64,000 nt of DNA from NCBI GenBank assembly GCA_024281055.1, contig JAMXLF010000011.1, positions 1 to 64,000 of the forward strand, given 5' to 3'. This DNA is from Geobacteraceae bacterium (GTDB taxonomy: Bacteria; Desulfobacterota; Desulfuromonadia; Geobacterales; Geobacteraceae). Made by a program: the position numbers and the translations under genes. Below are positions 28,883 to 40,062 of this stretch, in pieces (position 1 is the first letter of the stretch; each line of letters starts with the position of its first letter). The notes beneath the pieces were generated by a model that was not told the origin of the DNA, made no database searches, and worked only from the letters and a program-made list of their open reading frames with translations.

Positions 28883-29260
28883 TTATTCGCCTTCAGCCGG
28901 GGACGCGACGGTCTCGCCGGCTGCTTCTTCGACAGCCGCCTTGGGCTGGGCGGCGGCAGGAGCTTCAACCTCTTTTTCCAGCTTGACGCTCTGGTAACGA
29001 ATCACCTTGTCGTCGAGCCTGAGGCGCCTTTCAAGCTCCGCGATCAGGGGAGCATCGCCGTCGAAGCGGAGATAATAGTAACGGCCGCGGGTTACCTTTT
29101 TGATGGGATAGGCAAGCTTGCGTATCCCCCAGTCTTCCAGCCTGCGGAAATCGCCCTTCATGCTTGCGATGATCTCCTCGACCTTGGCCGAGAGCCCCTT
29201 GAGCTCTTCGTCGGCAAGGTCGGGCCGGACGATGTAAATCGTCTCGTACATCCTGTTCAT
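28883..29260 (-). CDS. rpsF: 30S ribosomal protein S6
   Basis: The 125-residue protein starts MNRMYETIYIVRPDLADEELKGL and has DWGIRKLAYPIKKVTRGRYYYLRFDGD, the S6 core. The last 30 residues are rich in Ala and Glu and appear disordered, as in many delta-proteobacterial S6 proteins. The ATG at 29260 follows GAGGAAAGACGT; the upstream frame is not conserved. No ssb gene lies between rpsF and rpsR. Confidence 0.97.
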   Translation of the reverse strand: MNRMYETIYIVRPDLADEELKGLSAKVEEIIASMKGDFRRLEDWGIRKLAYPIKKVTRGRYYYLRFDGDAPLIAELERRLRLDDKVIRYQSVKLEKEVEAPAAAQPKAAVEEAAGETVASPAEGE

Positions 29261-29426
29261 ACGTCTTTCCTCCTCACGGTTTGTTAGCCCCGGTCCTGCC
29301 CGGAGCAAGGAGATACGTCCCCTGCGGGGACGCTCGTTGGAAACTAAAATTTTTACTACAGTTTATCCTGAATTTCAAGGATTTTTAGCGTTTTTATTAT
29401 TTCGCTACCCCACTCTTTTTCAAACG

Positions 29427-29542
29427 AAACGTCAATTTTGTGCAAGGTCAAGGCGTCCGAGGATTTGCGCGGAGGCGTACTGGAGGTACGCCGCACAAGC
29501 AAATTCGATGTACAACGCAGAGATTGCGCAAAAGTGGCGTTT
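29427..29542. repeat. Dispersed palindromic element, copy 2
   Basis: Outer arms AAACGTCAATTTTGTGCAA and TTGCGCAAAAGTGGCGTTT pair imperfectly, enclosing the core CTGGAGGTACGCCGCA at 29480-29495 that is identical to the element at 1163-1272. It fills most of the gap between rpsF and ychF. Bases 29261-29426 show nothing else I can name. Confidence 0.7.
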
Positions 29543-29545
29543 CCC

Positions 29546-30640
29546 TTATACGTTGAAGCGGAAGTGCATGACGTCTCCGTCTTGCACTATGTACTCCTTC
29601 CCCTCCAGCCGCATCAGCCCCTTCCCCTTAGCCCCCGCCTCACCGCCGGCGGCGACGTAGTCGTCAAAGGCGGTCACTTCGGCCCGGATGAACCCCTTCT
29701 CGAAATCGGAATGGATGACGCCGGCCGCCTGGGGTGCCTTGGTCCGCTCGGTAATGGTCCAGGCCCGCACTTCCTTGACGCCGGCGGTGAAATAGGTAAT
29801 AAGACCGAGCAACTCATAACCGGACCGGATCAGCCGGTCAAGCCCTGACTCGGCCAGACCCATCTCCACCAGAAAGGCCTGCTTCTCCTCCCCCTCTAAC
29901 TCGGCAATCTCAGCCTCGATCCGGCCACAAATGGTGACCACCTTTGCCCCTTCGCCGGCGGCAAGCTCCCGAACCCGGTTCACAAAGTGATGGTTTCCCG
30001 CCAGGTCGTCCTCGGCCACGTTGGCGGCGTAGAGCACCGGCTTGTCGGTAAGCAGGTGCAGGTCCCGCAGCCAGAGCCGCTCATCGTCGCTCTCGGCCAG
30101 ACCAGCGACCGAAGCTCCCTGTTCGAGCGCTGCCTTGAGACGGGCGTAGAATTCCGCTTCCTCCTTGAGCCTCTTGTCGCCGTTCTTGGCCTGCTTCTCC
30201 GCACGCTGAAGCTTCTTCTCCACGGTATCCAGGTCGGCCAGGGCCAGTTCGGTCTTGATGATCTCGATGTCCCGCACCGGGTCTACGCTACCGCTCACGT
30301 GCACCACGTTCTCGTCGTCGAAACAGCGCACCACGTGGACGATGGCATCGACCGACCGGATATGGCCGAGGAACTGATTCCCCAGTCCCTCCCCCTGGCT
30401 CGCCCCCTTCACGAGCCCGGCAATGTCAAGAAACTCGATGGTGGTGGGAAGCATCCGTTCCGGACGGACGATCTCCGCCAGCGCGTCCATGCGCGTGTCG
30501 GGCACCTGGACGATCCCTACGTTCGGATCGATGGTACAGAACGGATAGTTGGCGGACTCGGCACCTGCCGAGGTGAGCGCGTTGAAGATGGTGGACTTCC
30601 CCACATTGGGAAGCCCGACAATGCCGCAATTGAAGCCCAT
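29546..30640 (-). CDS. ychF: Redox-regulated ATPase/GTPase YchF
   Basis: YchF is an Obg-family P-loop protein that prefers ATP and associates with ribosomes. The 364-residue product has [61 protein letters not shown] and the C-terminal TGS-like [17 protein letters not shown]...[53 protein letters not shown]. It belongs to the minus-strand housekeeping block, downstream of pth but separated from it by a hairpin. Confidence 0.97.
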   Translation of the reverse strand: MGFNCGIVGLPNVGKSTIFNALTSAGAESANYPFCTIDPNVGIVQVPDTRMDALAEIVRPERMLPTTIEFLDIAGLVKGASQGEGLGNQFLGHIRSVDAIVHVVRCFDDENVVHVSGSVDPVRDIEIIKTELALADLDTVEKKLQRAEKQAKNGDKRLKEEAEFYARLKAALEQGASVAGLAESDDERLWLRDLHLLTDKPVLYAANVAEDDLAGNHHFVNRVRELAAGEGAKVVTICGRIEAEIAELEGEEKQAFLVEMGLAESGLDRLIRSGYELLGLITYFTAGVKEVRAWTITERTKAPQAAGVIHSDFEKGFIRAEVTAFDDYVAAGGEAGAKGKGLMRLEGKEYIVQDGDVMHFRFNV

Positions 30641-30712
30641 AGAGAGTTTATCTTCTTTCTAGTAGAATGTAAGGGCTGGACCGCAGAAAACTAGGGACCG
30701 TTCCTCTTAAGT

Positions 30713-30753
30713 AAAAAAAGCCGCCCGGCCGGACTCTCCCGGCGGTTGGCTTT
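30713..30753 (-). terminator. Terminator after pth
   Basis: On the minus strand AAGCC(aa)CCGCCGG pairs with CCGGCCGGGCGGCTT, followed by seven T. It lies some 20 bases after the pth stop. Confidence 0.8.
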
Positions 30754-30774
30754 ATTGTAGATTGACAAGGGATT

Positions 30775-31350
30775 TCAGGCGAACGTGCGGGCGTGAAAGA
30801 TACTCATCGCCTTGGGAAGCCCCTCCCGCAACAACATCTCCAAGGCCTCGCAGGCGCCGTCCGCAACATGGCGGACAAAGCCGGCCTCCTCCGCGGAGAA
30901 GGGGGCCAGCACATACTTCTCGGCGCTCCCCTTGTCGGGCCGGCCAATCCCCACCCGCAGGCGGAGAAAATCGGCACTGCCAAGCTCGGCAATGATGGAG
31001 CGCAAGCCGTTGTGGCCGCCATGCCCGCCACCCGCCTTCAGCCTGAGCTGACCAAAGGGAAGGTCGAGATCATCGTGGATGACGATGACATCCACCGGCT
31101 GTATCTTGTAAAAGCGGGCCGCTTCCGCCACCGCCCGTCCCGACAGGTTCATAAAGGTCTGGGGCTTGAGGAGCACCAGCCTGTCACCGGACCAGTTCCC
31201 CTCGCCATAGAGCCCGTTGAACTTAGTCCGGTCGACGGAAACAGGAATAATCTCGGCAAGCCTGTCCAAAACCAAGAAACCCGCGTTGTGGCGGGTCACT
31301 TGGTATTTTGTGCCAGGATTTCCCAGCCCGGCAATAAGTTTCGTAGCCAT
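30775..31350 (-). CDS. pth: Peptidyl-tRNA hydrolase
   Basis: Pth releases tRNA from stalled peptidyl-tRNA. The 191-residue enzyme starts MATKLIAGLGNPGTKYQVTRHNAGFLVLDRLA, including the catalytic His in RHNAGF, the Asn-containing LLKPQTFMNLSGRAV and IVIHDDLDLPFGQLRLKAGGGHGGHNGLRSI. It follows rplY by about 30 bases on the same strand. Confidence 0.98.
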   Translation of the reverse strand: MATKLIAGLGNPGTKYQVTRHNAGFLVLDRLAEIIPVSVDRTKFNGLYGEGNWSGDRLVLLKPQTFMNLSGRAVAEAARFYKIQPVDVIVIHDDLDLPFGQLRLKAGGGHGGHNGLRSIIAELGSADFLRLRVGIGRPDKGSAEKYVLAPFSAEEAGFVRHVADGACEALEMLLREGLPKAMSIFHARTFA

Positions 31351-31379
31351 ACGGTATCCGCCGATTCCGGCGGGTCAGC

Positions 31380-31970
31380 CTACTCGGCGGCGGCCGCAGC
31401 GGCCTCTTCCTGGGCCTTACCAAGGACGCTCACGATGGAGGCACGGCTGTCCCCCAGCACCTTGACTCCGGCGGGGAGCTTCAGGTCGCCGATATGGATG
31501 GAATGGCCGATGGCAAGGTCGGTCACATCCACGTCCAGGTGGGCAGGGATCTGGTTGGGAAGGCATTCCACGTGTACGGCATGCATGGCAACGTCGAGCA
31601 GTCCACCGTTCTTGACGCCCACAGCAGCACCGACCAGGTTGATCGGCACTTCGACCTTGATCTTGTCGGCCATGTTGATCTTGTGCAGGTCGGCATGCAT
31701 CAGGTCACCCCGGAGAGGATTTCGCAGCAGATCGGCCACGATCACCACGTTGCCGTCGAGGCTACCGCCCCCCTTGAGGGTGATGAGGTTATTGTGCCCC
31801 CCTTCGCCGGCAATGGCCGCGGAAAGCTCCTTGGGGTTGACGGTCACGGACACCGGCTCCATCCCCTTGCCGTAGACGACGGCAGGAATCTGGGCATTGC
31901 GCCGCAACTGCCGGGAAATCTCCTTGCCGGTCTTGCTTCTCAGCTCGATGTTCAGTACTTTCTGGTCCAT
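31380..31970 (-). CDS. rplY: 50S ribosomal protein L25/Ctc
   Basis: The 196-residue protein has the 5S-rRNA-binding L25 N-terminal domain (LNIELRSKTGKEISRQLRRNAQIPAVVYGKGMEP) and the TL5/Ctc beta-domain (HADLHKINMADKIKVEVPINLVG, LPNQIPAHLDVDVTDLAIGHSIHIGDL). An Ala/Glu-rich tail closes it. GGAGGATAT precedes the ATG. The order prs-rplY-pth-ychF is classical. Confidence 0.97.
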   Translation of the reverse strand: MDQKVLNIELRSKTGKEISRQLRRNAQIPAVVYGKGMEPVSVTVNPKELSAAIAGEGGHNNLITLKGGGSLDGNVVIVADLLRNPLRGDLMHADLHKINMADKIKVEVPINLVGAAVGVKNGGLLDVAMHAVHVECLPNQIPAHLDVDVTDLAIGHSIHIGDLKLPAGVKVLGDSRASIVSVLGKAQEEAAAAAAE

Positions 31971-32048
31971 ATATCCTCCGATGTCTCCGTATTCATCCTC
32001 TAATTATTTGCTTTTTCCCGATGGCGACGTTGACCGCGCCTACAATGC

Positions 32049-32993
32049 TCACACGAACAGGGAGCTTACCGACTCGTCCTGGTGAATCCGCCGGATCGCC
32101 TCGGCAAGGAGTTCGGCCACCGACAGTACCTTGATCTTGTCGGTCCGCGTTTCCTTCTCCCCGAGGGGAATGGTATCGGTAATCACGACCTTCTCCAGAT
32201 CCGATTCGTTGATTCTGTCAATGGCCGGCCCGGAGAGGACCCCGTGGGTGGCACAGGCGTAAATGGTTTTCGCCCCATGCTCCTTGAGAGCCCGGGCAGC
32301 CTGGGTCAGCGTCCCGGCCGTATCGATCATGTCGTCGAGAATGATGGCGGTCTTGTCCTTGACATCGCCGATCAGGTGCATCACTTCCGCCACGTTCGGG
32401 CCGGTGCGGCGTTTGTCGATAACCGCCAGCGTGCAGCCGAGCCGTTTGGCAAAAGCCCTGGCCCTTTCCGTCCCGCCGGCGTCAGGAGAGACCATGACAA
32501 TGTTGTTATTGGGGAAGCGGTTTTTCAGGTGCTCCAGGATAACCGGCGCGGCATAGAGGTTGTCGACCGGGATATTGAAGAAGCCCTGGATCTGCCCTGC
32601 ATGAAGATCGATGGTTACTACCCGGTCGGCACCGGCGGTGGTGATGATGTCCGCCACCAGCTTGGAGGTGATGGGGGTGCGCGGCGCAACCTTGCGGTCC
32701 TGCCGGGCATACCCATAATAGGGGATCACTGCAGTGATGGTTGCGGCTGACGCCCGCTTCAGGGCGTCGATCATGATCAGGAGCTCCATCAGGTTATTGT
32801 TGGTAGGAGCGCAGGTCGACTGCACCACGTAAATGTCCCGCCCGCGGACATTTTCACCGATCTCCACCATGACTTCGCCGTCGGAGAAGGTCTTGACCTT
32901 GGCCGAACCGAGCGGCACCCCGAGGCTGACGCATATCTTTTCGGCGAGGGACTGATTGGAGTTGCCGCTAAAAACCCTGATCTTGTCAATCAT
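32049..32993 (-). CDS. prs: Ribose-phosphate pyrophosphokinase
   Basis: Makes PRPP from ribose 5-phosphate and ATP for nucleotides, His and Trp. The 314-residue class I enzyme shows [65 protein letters not shown], the PRPP loop [17 protein letters not shown] and the conserved [15 protein letters not shown]. It follows tRNA-Gln directly. Confidence 0.98.
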   Translation of the reverse strand: MIDKIRVFSGNSNQSLAEKICVSLGVPLGSAKVKTFSDGEVMVEIGENVRGRDIYVVQSTCAPTNNNLMELLIMIDALKRASAATITAVIPYYGYARQDRKVAPRTPITSKLVADIITTAGADRVVTIDLHAGQIQGFFNIPVDNLYAAPVILEHLKNRFPNNNIVMVSPDAGGTERARAFAKRLGCTLAVIDKRRTGPNVAEVMHLIGDVKDKTAIILDDMIDTAGTLTQAARALKEHGAKTIYACATHGVLSGPAIDRINESDLEKVVITDTIPLGEKETRTDKIKVLSVAELLAEAIRRIHQDESVSSLFV

Positions 32994-33037
32994 GTCGGAA
33001 ACTACCTTCTTTGCACTGAAATTTTATACGAAAAAAG

Positions 33038-33112
33038 TGGCTGGGGTGCCAGGGATCGAACCTGGGAATGCCGGAATCAAAATCCGGTGCCTTACCGCTT
33101 GGCGACACCCCA
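33038..33112 (-). tRNA. tRNA-Gln (anticodon UUG)
   Basis: The minus strand reads TGGGGTG at the 5' acceptor and CACCCCA-G-CCA at the 3' end, with the CCA encoded. The anticodon arm CCGGA-TTTTGAT-TCCGG contains TTG at positions 34-36 (Gln). The T arm CCAGG-TTCGATC-CCTGG is canonical. It lies between ispE and prs and may be processed from their shared transcript. Confidence 0.97.
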
Positions 33113-33125
33113 ATAAAGTTGTTAG

Positions 33126-33968
33126 TTACAGCGTTTTCACCGCCGTCGTGAACCATCCCGCTTCCCGACCGAGCTCCGCGACACAGCGTCGGGCGCCCGC
33201 CTCATCGTCGAACACCCCGAATACCGTCGGACCGCTCCCGGACATGAGAGCGCCCCGTGCGCCACGGGCAACGAGTCGCTCCTTGATTTCCCGGATCACG
33301 GGAAACCGGGTAATGGTAACAGCTTCCAGGTCATTGGCGAGGATAGCACAGAGGTCGGCGATATTTCCGTAGAAGCGAGGTATTGTATCCTCAGTACGTC
33401 TCTCTGTCAATTGCAAATTTTGGTAAACCCAGGCAGTGGAGACGGGAACATTGGGATTCACGAGGGCCAGCCAGACTGAAGGTATCGCATCGAGGGGAGT
33501 CAACCGCTCTCCCACCCCCTCGGCCAGGGCAGGTTGTTTAAAGATAAAGAACGGCACATCGGCCCCCAGGCCAGCTCCGATCTCCATCAATTGCGTCGAG
33601 GTAAGCCCAAGCCCCAGGAGCTCATTTACTCCCAAGAGGACCGTTGCCGCATCGCTGCTCCCGCCGCCGAGCCCGGCGGCCACCGGGATCCGCTTGGCAA
33701 TCGTAATATCGAGGCCCGGCTTCCCGACTGCGAGACCAAGCAGTGCATCCGCCGCTCGCCACGCAATATTGCCCGGACCGTCGGGAACGCCCGCCTTGCC
33801 GCAGGCCACACGAATCCCGGGGGTGTCGGTCAGGGCAATGGTGATGTCGTCGCACAGATCGATGCGCTGCATAACCATGCGCACGTCGTGGTAGCCGTCG
33901 GCCCTCTTGCCGAGGACATCGAGCCGGAAGTTGACCTTGGCGGGCGCTTTGAGATGAACCGTTGTCAT
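33126..33968 (-). CDS. ispE: 4-diphosphocytidyl-2-C-methyl-D-erythritol kinase
   Basis: GHMP kinase of the MEP isoprenoid pathway. The 280-residue product shows [35 protein letters not shown], the ATP loop [20 protein letters not shown] and the C-terminal [15 protein letters not shown]. It is the promoter-proximal gene of the ispE-tRNA-prs-rplY-pth run. Confidence 0.97.
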   Translation of the reverse strand: MTTVHLKAPAKVNFRLDVLGKRADGYHDVRMVMQRIDLCDDITIALTDTPGIRVACGKAGVPDGPGNIAWRAADALLGLAVGKPGLDITIAKRIPVAAGLGGGSSDAATVLLGVNELLGLGLTSTQLMEIGAGLGADVPFFIFKQPALAEGVGERLTPLDAIPSVWLALVNPNVPVSTAWVYQNLQLTERRTEDTIPRFYGNIADLCAILANDLEAVTITRFPVIREIKERLVARGARGALMSGSGPTVFGVFDDEAGARRCVAELGREAGWFTTAVKTL

Positions 33969-34076
33969 GTGGCTATTTCCTGACCAATCAAAAATGCGAA
34001 AACGCTTTTCTAAAATAATTCGGCGGATAAATCAAGGGAAAATCCCACCGAGGCGGCCCATGCAAGCCCGCGCCGT

Positions 34077-36674
<2,598 letters not shown>

Positions 36675-36707
36675 GGTACATACTCCTCTCACGATGTCGC
36701 TATCCAA

Positions 36708-36736
36708 AGCATAGGTATGCCCAGGCCGCCTGTCAA
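36708..36736 (-). promoter_or_regulatory. Promoter of clpB
   Basis: On the minus strand TTGACA (36731-36736), a 17-base spacer and TATGCT (36708-36713) make a near-consensus promoter. Confidence 0.75.
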
Positions 36737-36849
36737 GGTACGCGCAGGACGGAAAAATGAACATCGCGATTGAGGGCAGCCGACCGGGGGCCGATGATCG
36801 AAAAATGGCGCATCGAGAGGGTATGCGTAACGAGAGGATATGCGGCAGA

Positions 36850-37062
36850 CTATCTGTTGAAAACGGTGGTGATCGCCCCCACCGGACATTCCGCCACACA
36901 CCTTAGACAGCGGGAACAGCGCTCGGGAGAGATCATGACGGCATGTTTCCGGTGACCGGCGGTTTCGAGAGTGAAGAGCTTTTCCCCGCAGGCGGCCACG
37001 CAGCGGCCGCAGCCGGTGCAGCGCTGTCTGTCGACCAGCAAAGGGAAGACGTGCGTTGTCAT
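36850..37062 (-). CDS. Small 2[4Fe-4S] ferredoxin-type protein
   Basis: The 70-residue protein carries two cluster motifs, [16 protein letters not shown] and [16 protein letters not shown], with a ferredoxin fold length. It is a low-potential electron carrier, probably cytoplasmic. The first motif lacks the usual CP pair (C-X2-C-X2-C-X3-C then Gly), the second is canonical. It is followed upstream by a small cysteine-rich frame. Its redox partners are not evident here. Confidence 0.9.
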   Translation of the reverse strand: MTTHVFPLLVDRQRCTGCGRCVAACGEKLFTLETAGHRKHAVMISPERCSRCLRCVAECPVGAITTVFNR

Positions 37063-37071
37063 GGATAGTGG

Positions 37072-37226
37072 TTAGAAGGAAAGCTCAAGCTGTTTCCAGG
37101 TGCAACGCTTGATCTTGGGACCGGCGTAATAGCGGGGACAGGAATTGATCAGCACCGTCGCCGGCTGCTTGCAGGTCCGGCGGCAGGAGAGACAGAGCTT
37201 GTTGTCGGCAGGTTGATTTTTCATGG
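37072..37226 (-). pseudogene. Small cysteine-rich protein, apparently frameshifted
   Basis: From the ATG at 37226 the frame reads MKNQPADNK and then runs out, while one base out of phase the sequence continues LCLSCRRTCKQPATVLINSCPRYYAGP and KIKRCTWKQLELSF to a stop at 37072-37074. The switch falls in a run of four T at 37199-37202, so either a sequencing slip or a real frameshift breaks a protein of about 50 residues with paired cysteines. An alternative is a start at 37251 inside the hairpin repeat, giving 59 residues in one frame. Family unknown. Confidence 0.45.
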
Positions 37227-37235
37227 GAGAACCTA

Positions 37236-37264
37236 GAGGGGCGCAGCATGCTGCGCCCCTACCC
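37236..37264. repeat. Single-arm GTAGGGGC-type hairpin
   Basis: GGGGCGCAGCA-TGCTGCGCCCC is a perfect 22-bp palindrome ending CTAC, a half-unit of the repeat seen at 3176, 42220 and 42528. It separates ilvE from the small cysteine-rich frame and could serve as the ilvE terminator hairpin. Confidence 0.7.
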
Positions 37265-37267
37265 GAT

Positions 37268-38341
37268 TTATACCAGCTTCCTCATCCAGCCGAACGTATC
37301 GGCGATGTGGCCGTACTGGATGCCGGTCAGGGTGTCGTAGAGCTTCTGGGTCAGCGGGCCGACCCCGCCATCGCCAACCTGGTACATTTCATCCTTGTAG
37401 GAAAGGTGGCCGACCGGGGTAATGACCGCGGCCGTGCCGCTGCCGAATGCCTCGGTCACCTTCCCGGTCCGGATGTCGGCTACCAGTTCGTTCACGTCGA
37501 TCTGGCGCTCCTCGACGGTAAAGCCGAGCGTACCGGCCAGCTTCAGCACGGAATCGCGGGTAACGCCGTTGAGAATCGAGCCGGTAAGGGGTGCGGTAAC
37601 GACCCGGTTTTCATAGGCGAAGAGCATGTTCATCGCCCCCACTTCCTCGATGTACCTCTTGTGGACGCCGTCGAGCCAGAGGACCTGGTCGAACCCCTTC
37701 TTCTTCGCTTCCAGTCCGGCCTTGAGGGAGCTGGCGTAGTTGCCGCCGGTCTTGGCGTCGCCGGTACCTCCGGGCACCGCCCGGACATATTCGTCCTCCA
37801 CCATGATCTTCACCGGCTTGAAACCCGAGGCGTAATAGGCCCCGACTGGTGACATGATCACAAAGAAATAATAGTGGTCGGAAGGCTTGACACCCAGGAC
37901 CGGCTCCACCGCGATCATGGTGGGACGGATGTAGAGTGAGGTCCCCGGCGAGGTCGGAATCCAGTCGCTTTCCAGCTTCACCAGTGCCTCGATTCCCTTG
38001 AGGAAGAGTTCCTCCGGCACCTCCGGCATGCACAACCGGTCAGCGGAACGATTGAATCGCCGGGCGTTCATTTCCGGCCGGAACAGGGCAACGGTGCCAT
38101 CCGCCCATTTGTAGGCCTTCAGCCCCTCGAAGATTTCCTGGGCATAATGGAACACCAGGCATGCCGGGTCGAGGACAAAGGGAGCGTACGGCTCGATCCG
38201 CGCGTCGACCCATCCCTGGCCCGCCTTCCACTCGACGAGCAGCATCCGATCGGTGAACAGCCTGCCGAACGCGAGCTTCGACTCGTCGGTGAACCTGGGT
38301 TTCTTTTTCTCCGCGGGAAGGGGAACTATCCTGATGTCCAT
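37268..38341 (-). CDS. ilvE: Branched-chain amino acid aminotransferase
   Basis: PLP fold-type IV transaminase for Leu, Ile and Val. The 357-residue length is that of the larger (BCAT-like) bacterial class. Visible blocks include VFHYAQEIFEGLKAYKWADGTVALFRPEMNARRFNRSA, GTSLYIRPTMIA, GGTGDAKTGGNYASSLKAGLEAKKKGFDQVLWLDG with the catalytic-lysine region, EEVGAMNMLFAY and EAFGSGTAAVITPV. GGAGGTTGCCCC sets the ATG at 38341. It is a single-gene unit. Confidence 0.97.
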   Translation of the reverse strand: MDIRIVPLPAEKKKPRFTDESKLAFGRLFTDRMLLVEWKAGQGWVDARIEPYAPFVLDPACLVFHYAQEIFEGLKAYKWADGTVALFRPEMNARRFNRSADRLCMPEVPEELFLKGIEALVKLESDWIPTSPGTSLYIRPTMIAVEPVLGVKPSDHYYFFVIMSPVGAYYASGFKPVKIMVEDEYVRAVPGGTGDAKTGGNYASSLKAGLEAKKKGFDQVLWLDGVHKRYIEEVGAMNMLFAYENRVVTAPLTGSILNGVTRDSVLKLAGTLGFTVEERQIDVNELVADIRTGKVTEAFGSGTAAVITPVGHLSYKDEMYQVGDGGVGPLTQKLYDTLTGIQYGHIADTFGWMRKLV

Positions 38342-38511
38342 GGGGCAACCTCCGAAAGCCGATGCGTAGGCGGCTGGGAATAAACACCTTTAATCATCTA
38401 ACACATTACGCCCCGACGGGCAAGATTTTTTGCCGGCGATTTCTTATTCCTTGACACTGCGCGTAAAAGTGTTCTAAGGTTCGAGCGTTCTGTCACGAGG
38501 GGGTTATTTTC

Positions 38512-38976
38512 ATGAAAATGCTGCGTCTGGCATTGCTCACCGTCATACCGCTTCTGCTTCTCTCCGTTTCCGTTGCGTGCGCCGCGGGAGTTCCGGACGG
38601 CTACGCCGGCCTGAAATGGGGAACGGACTCGCAGACGGTGATGAAGCAGTACAAGGGTGGTGCTACGGACAAGATACATGACGACGTTATCTACAAGCAG
38701 ACCAACCCCAACAAGGAAATCGCCACGCGCTTCTTCATGTTCAAGGACAACAAGCTCACGGCCGTTTCCGTCAAGTTCGACGCCGAATACGTCATGAAGG
38801 TCGGCATCGACAGCCTGCTTACCCAGCACAAGAAGGCTTACGGCGAAGGGACCATCGACAAATCCAAGGGCCCCCACATGACCGCCTTCATCTGGGATGG
38901 CCGCACCACCAGGATAACCTACGCTTACGCCCCGAAACGTCCGGACATGTGCGTCATCCTCTTTCAGCAGAAATAG
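38512..38976 (+). CDS. Exported hypothetical protein (154 aa)
   Basis: A clear signal peptide (MKMLRLALLTVIPLLLLSVSVACAAG) precedes a soluble domain starting VPDGYAGLKWGTDSQTVMKQY. The W-G-x-S/D-x-x-x-V pattern right after the signal occurs in many uncharacterised periplasmic proteins of delta-proteobacteria. Ribosome site GAGGGGG lies before the ATG. It is followed by the CIRCE-controlled rpoH promoter. No function can be assigned. Confidence 0.8.
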   Translation: MKMLRLALLTVIPLLLLSVSVACAAGVPDGYAGLKWGTDSQTVMKQYKGGATDKIHDDVIYKQTNPNKEIATRFFMFKDNKLTAVSVKFDAEYVMKVGIDSLLTQHKKAYGEGTIDKSKGPHMTAFIWDGRTTRITYAYAPKRPDMCVILFQQK

Positions 38977-38989
38977 TTGCATTTACCCC

Positions 38990-39018
38990 TTGAAATCACT
39001 TTGTCGCCTTGTTATATT
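38990..39018 (+). promoter_or_regulatory. rpoH promoter
   Basis: TTGAAA (38990-38995), 17 bases and TATATT (39013-39018) form a good sigma70 promoter immediately upstream of the CIRCE operator. Confidence 0.8.
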
Positions 39019-39020
39019 TA

Positions 39021-39047
39021 TTAGCACTCTCCCCAAGAGAGTGCTAA
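39021..39047. promoter_or_regulatory. CIRCE operator (HrcA binding site)
   Basis: TTAGCACTC-N9-GAGTGCTAA is a perfect CIRCE inverted repeat. It begins two bases after the -10 box and thus covers the transcription start of rpoH, so HrcA should repress rpoH until heat stress. Confidence 0.97.
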
Positions 39048-39084
39048 TTTCGTTTTTCGCGACACAATCAGGAGGAAGTCCGGC

Positions 39085-39942
39085 ATGAGCATGACGTTGC
39101 CCGTTGTCGCCGATAGCCTGACCCTTTATCTTGCCGAGATCAAGCGATTTCCCGTCCTTTCGGCGGACGAGGAGTACCGGCTGGCGGTAAAATTCTACGA
39201 GGAAAAGGACCTTGAGGCGGCCCACCACCTGATCACTGCGAACCTCCGTTTCGTGGTGAAGATCGCCGCCGAATACCGCGCCTACGGCATGAAAATGATC
39301 GACCTGATCCAGGAAGGAAACATCGGTCTCATGATGGCGGTGCGCAAGTTCAACCCGTACAAGGGGTTCAGGCTCATCTCCTACGCGGTCTGGTGGATCC
39401 GCGCCTACATCCAGAACCACATCGTCTCGGCGTGGAGTCTCCTGAAGATCGGTACGACCCAGGCCCAGAAAAAGCTCTTCTTCAAGCTGAACCAGGCGAA
39501 AAACGCCATCAAGCGGATGACCGGCGGAGACGACGACCTCCAGGCCACGGCACTTTCCCTCGATGTGAAGGAGTCGGAAGTCGTGGAGATGGACCAGCGC
39601 ATGCGCGGCGAGTTCTCCCTCGACGCCGAGATCGCCGACGCAGACGGCATCACCTTTCTGGACAGCCTGGCCGACGACCGGCAGAACCAGGAGGAGATGC
39701 TGGCCGCGCTCCAGGAAAACGACCTGCTGCAGCGGGAAATTGCAACGGCGCTCTCGGGGCTCAATGAAAAGGAGCGCTTCGTGATCGAGCACCGAATCAC
39801 CGCTGACGAGCCGTTGACCCTCCAGGATATCGCCGACCGCTTTGCCATCTCCCGGGAACGGGTCCGGCAGATCGAGGTGGGTGCCCTGAAGAAGATGAAG
39901 AATGCCCTTACCCCCCTCATCGCCCAGGTAAACGCTGCCTGA
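39085..39942 (+). CDS. rpoH: Heat-shock sigma factor RpoH (sigma32)
   Basis: The 285-residue sigma factor has region 2 (HHLITANLRFVVKIAAEYRAYGMKMIDLIQEGNIGLMMAVRKFNPYKGFRLISYAVWWIRAYIQNHIV), an RpoH-type region (KIGTTQAQKKLFFKL) and region 4 with the -35 helix (LTLQDIADRFAISRERVRQIEVGALKKMK). It directs transcription of chaperone and protease genes. A CIRCE operator over its promoter means that the HrcA repressor sits above sigma32 here. A terminator follows. Confidence 0.97.
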   Translation: MSMTLPVVADSLTLYLAEIKRFPVLSADEEYRLAVKFYEEKDLEAAHHLITANLRFVVKIAAEYRAYGMKMIDLIQEGNIGLMMAVRKFNPYKGFRLISYAVWWIRAYIQNHIVSAWSLLKIGTTQAQKKLFFKLNQAKNAIKRMTGGDDDLQATALSLDVKESEVVEMDQRMRGEFSLDAEIADADGITFLDSLADDRQNQEEMLAALQENDLLQREIATALSGLNEKERFVIEHRITADEPLTLQDIADRFAISRERVRQIEVGALKKMKNALTPLIAQVNAA

Positions 39943-39970
39943 TTCCGTTTGTACATCCGCAGTCCCGAAA

Positions 39971-40000
39971 AGGGGAGGCTTGTCGGCCTCCCTTTTTTTT
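39971..40000 (+). terminator. Rho-independent terminator of rpoH
   Basis: GGGAGGC and GCCTCCC pair around a six-base loop, followed by eight T. Confidence 0.93.
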
Positions 40001-40062
40001 GCCCGCAGAAAATGTTTAAAAAGTGAAAGAAGACCCGTTATAATGAACCTTGCGGAGGACAC

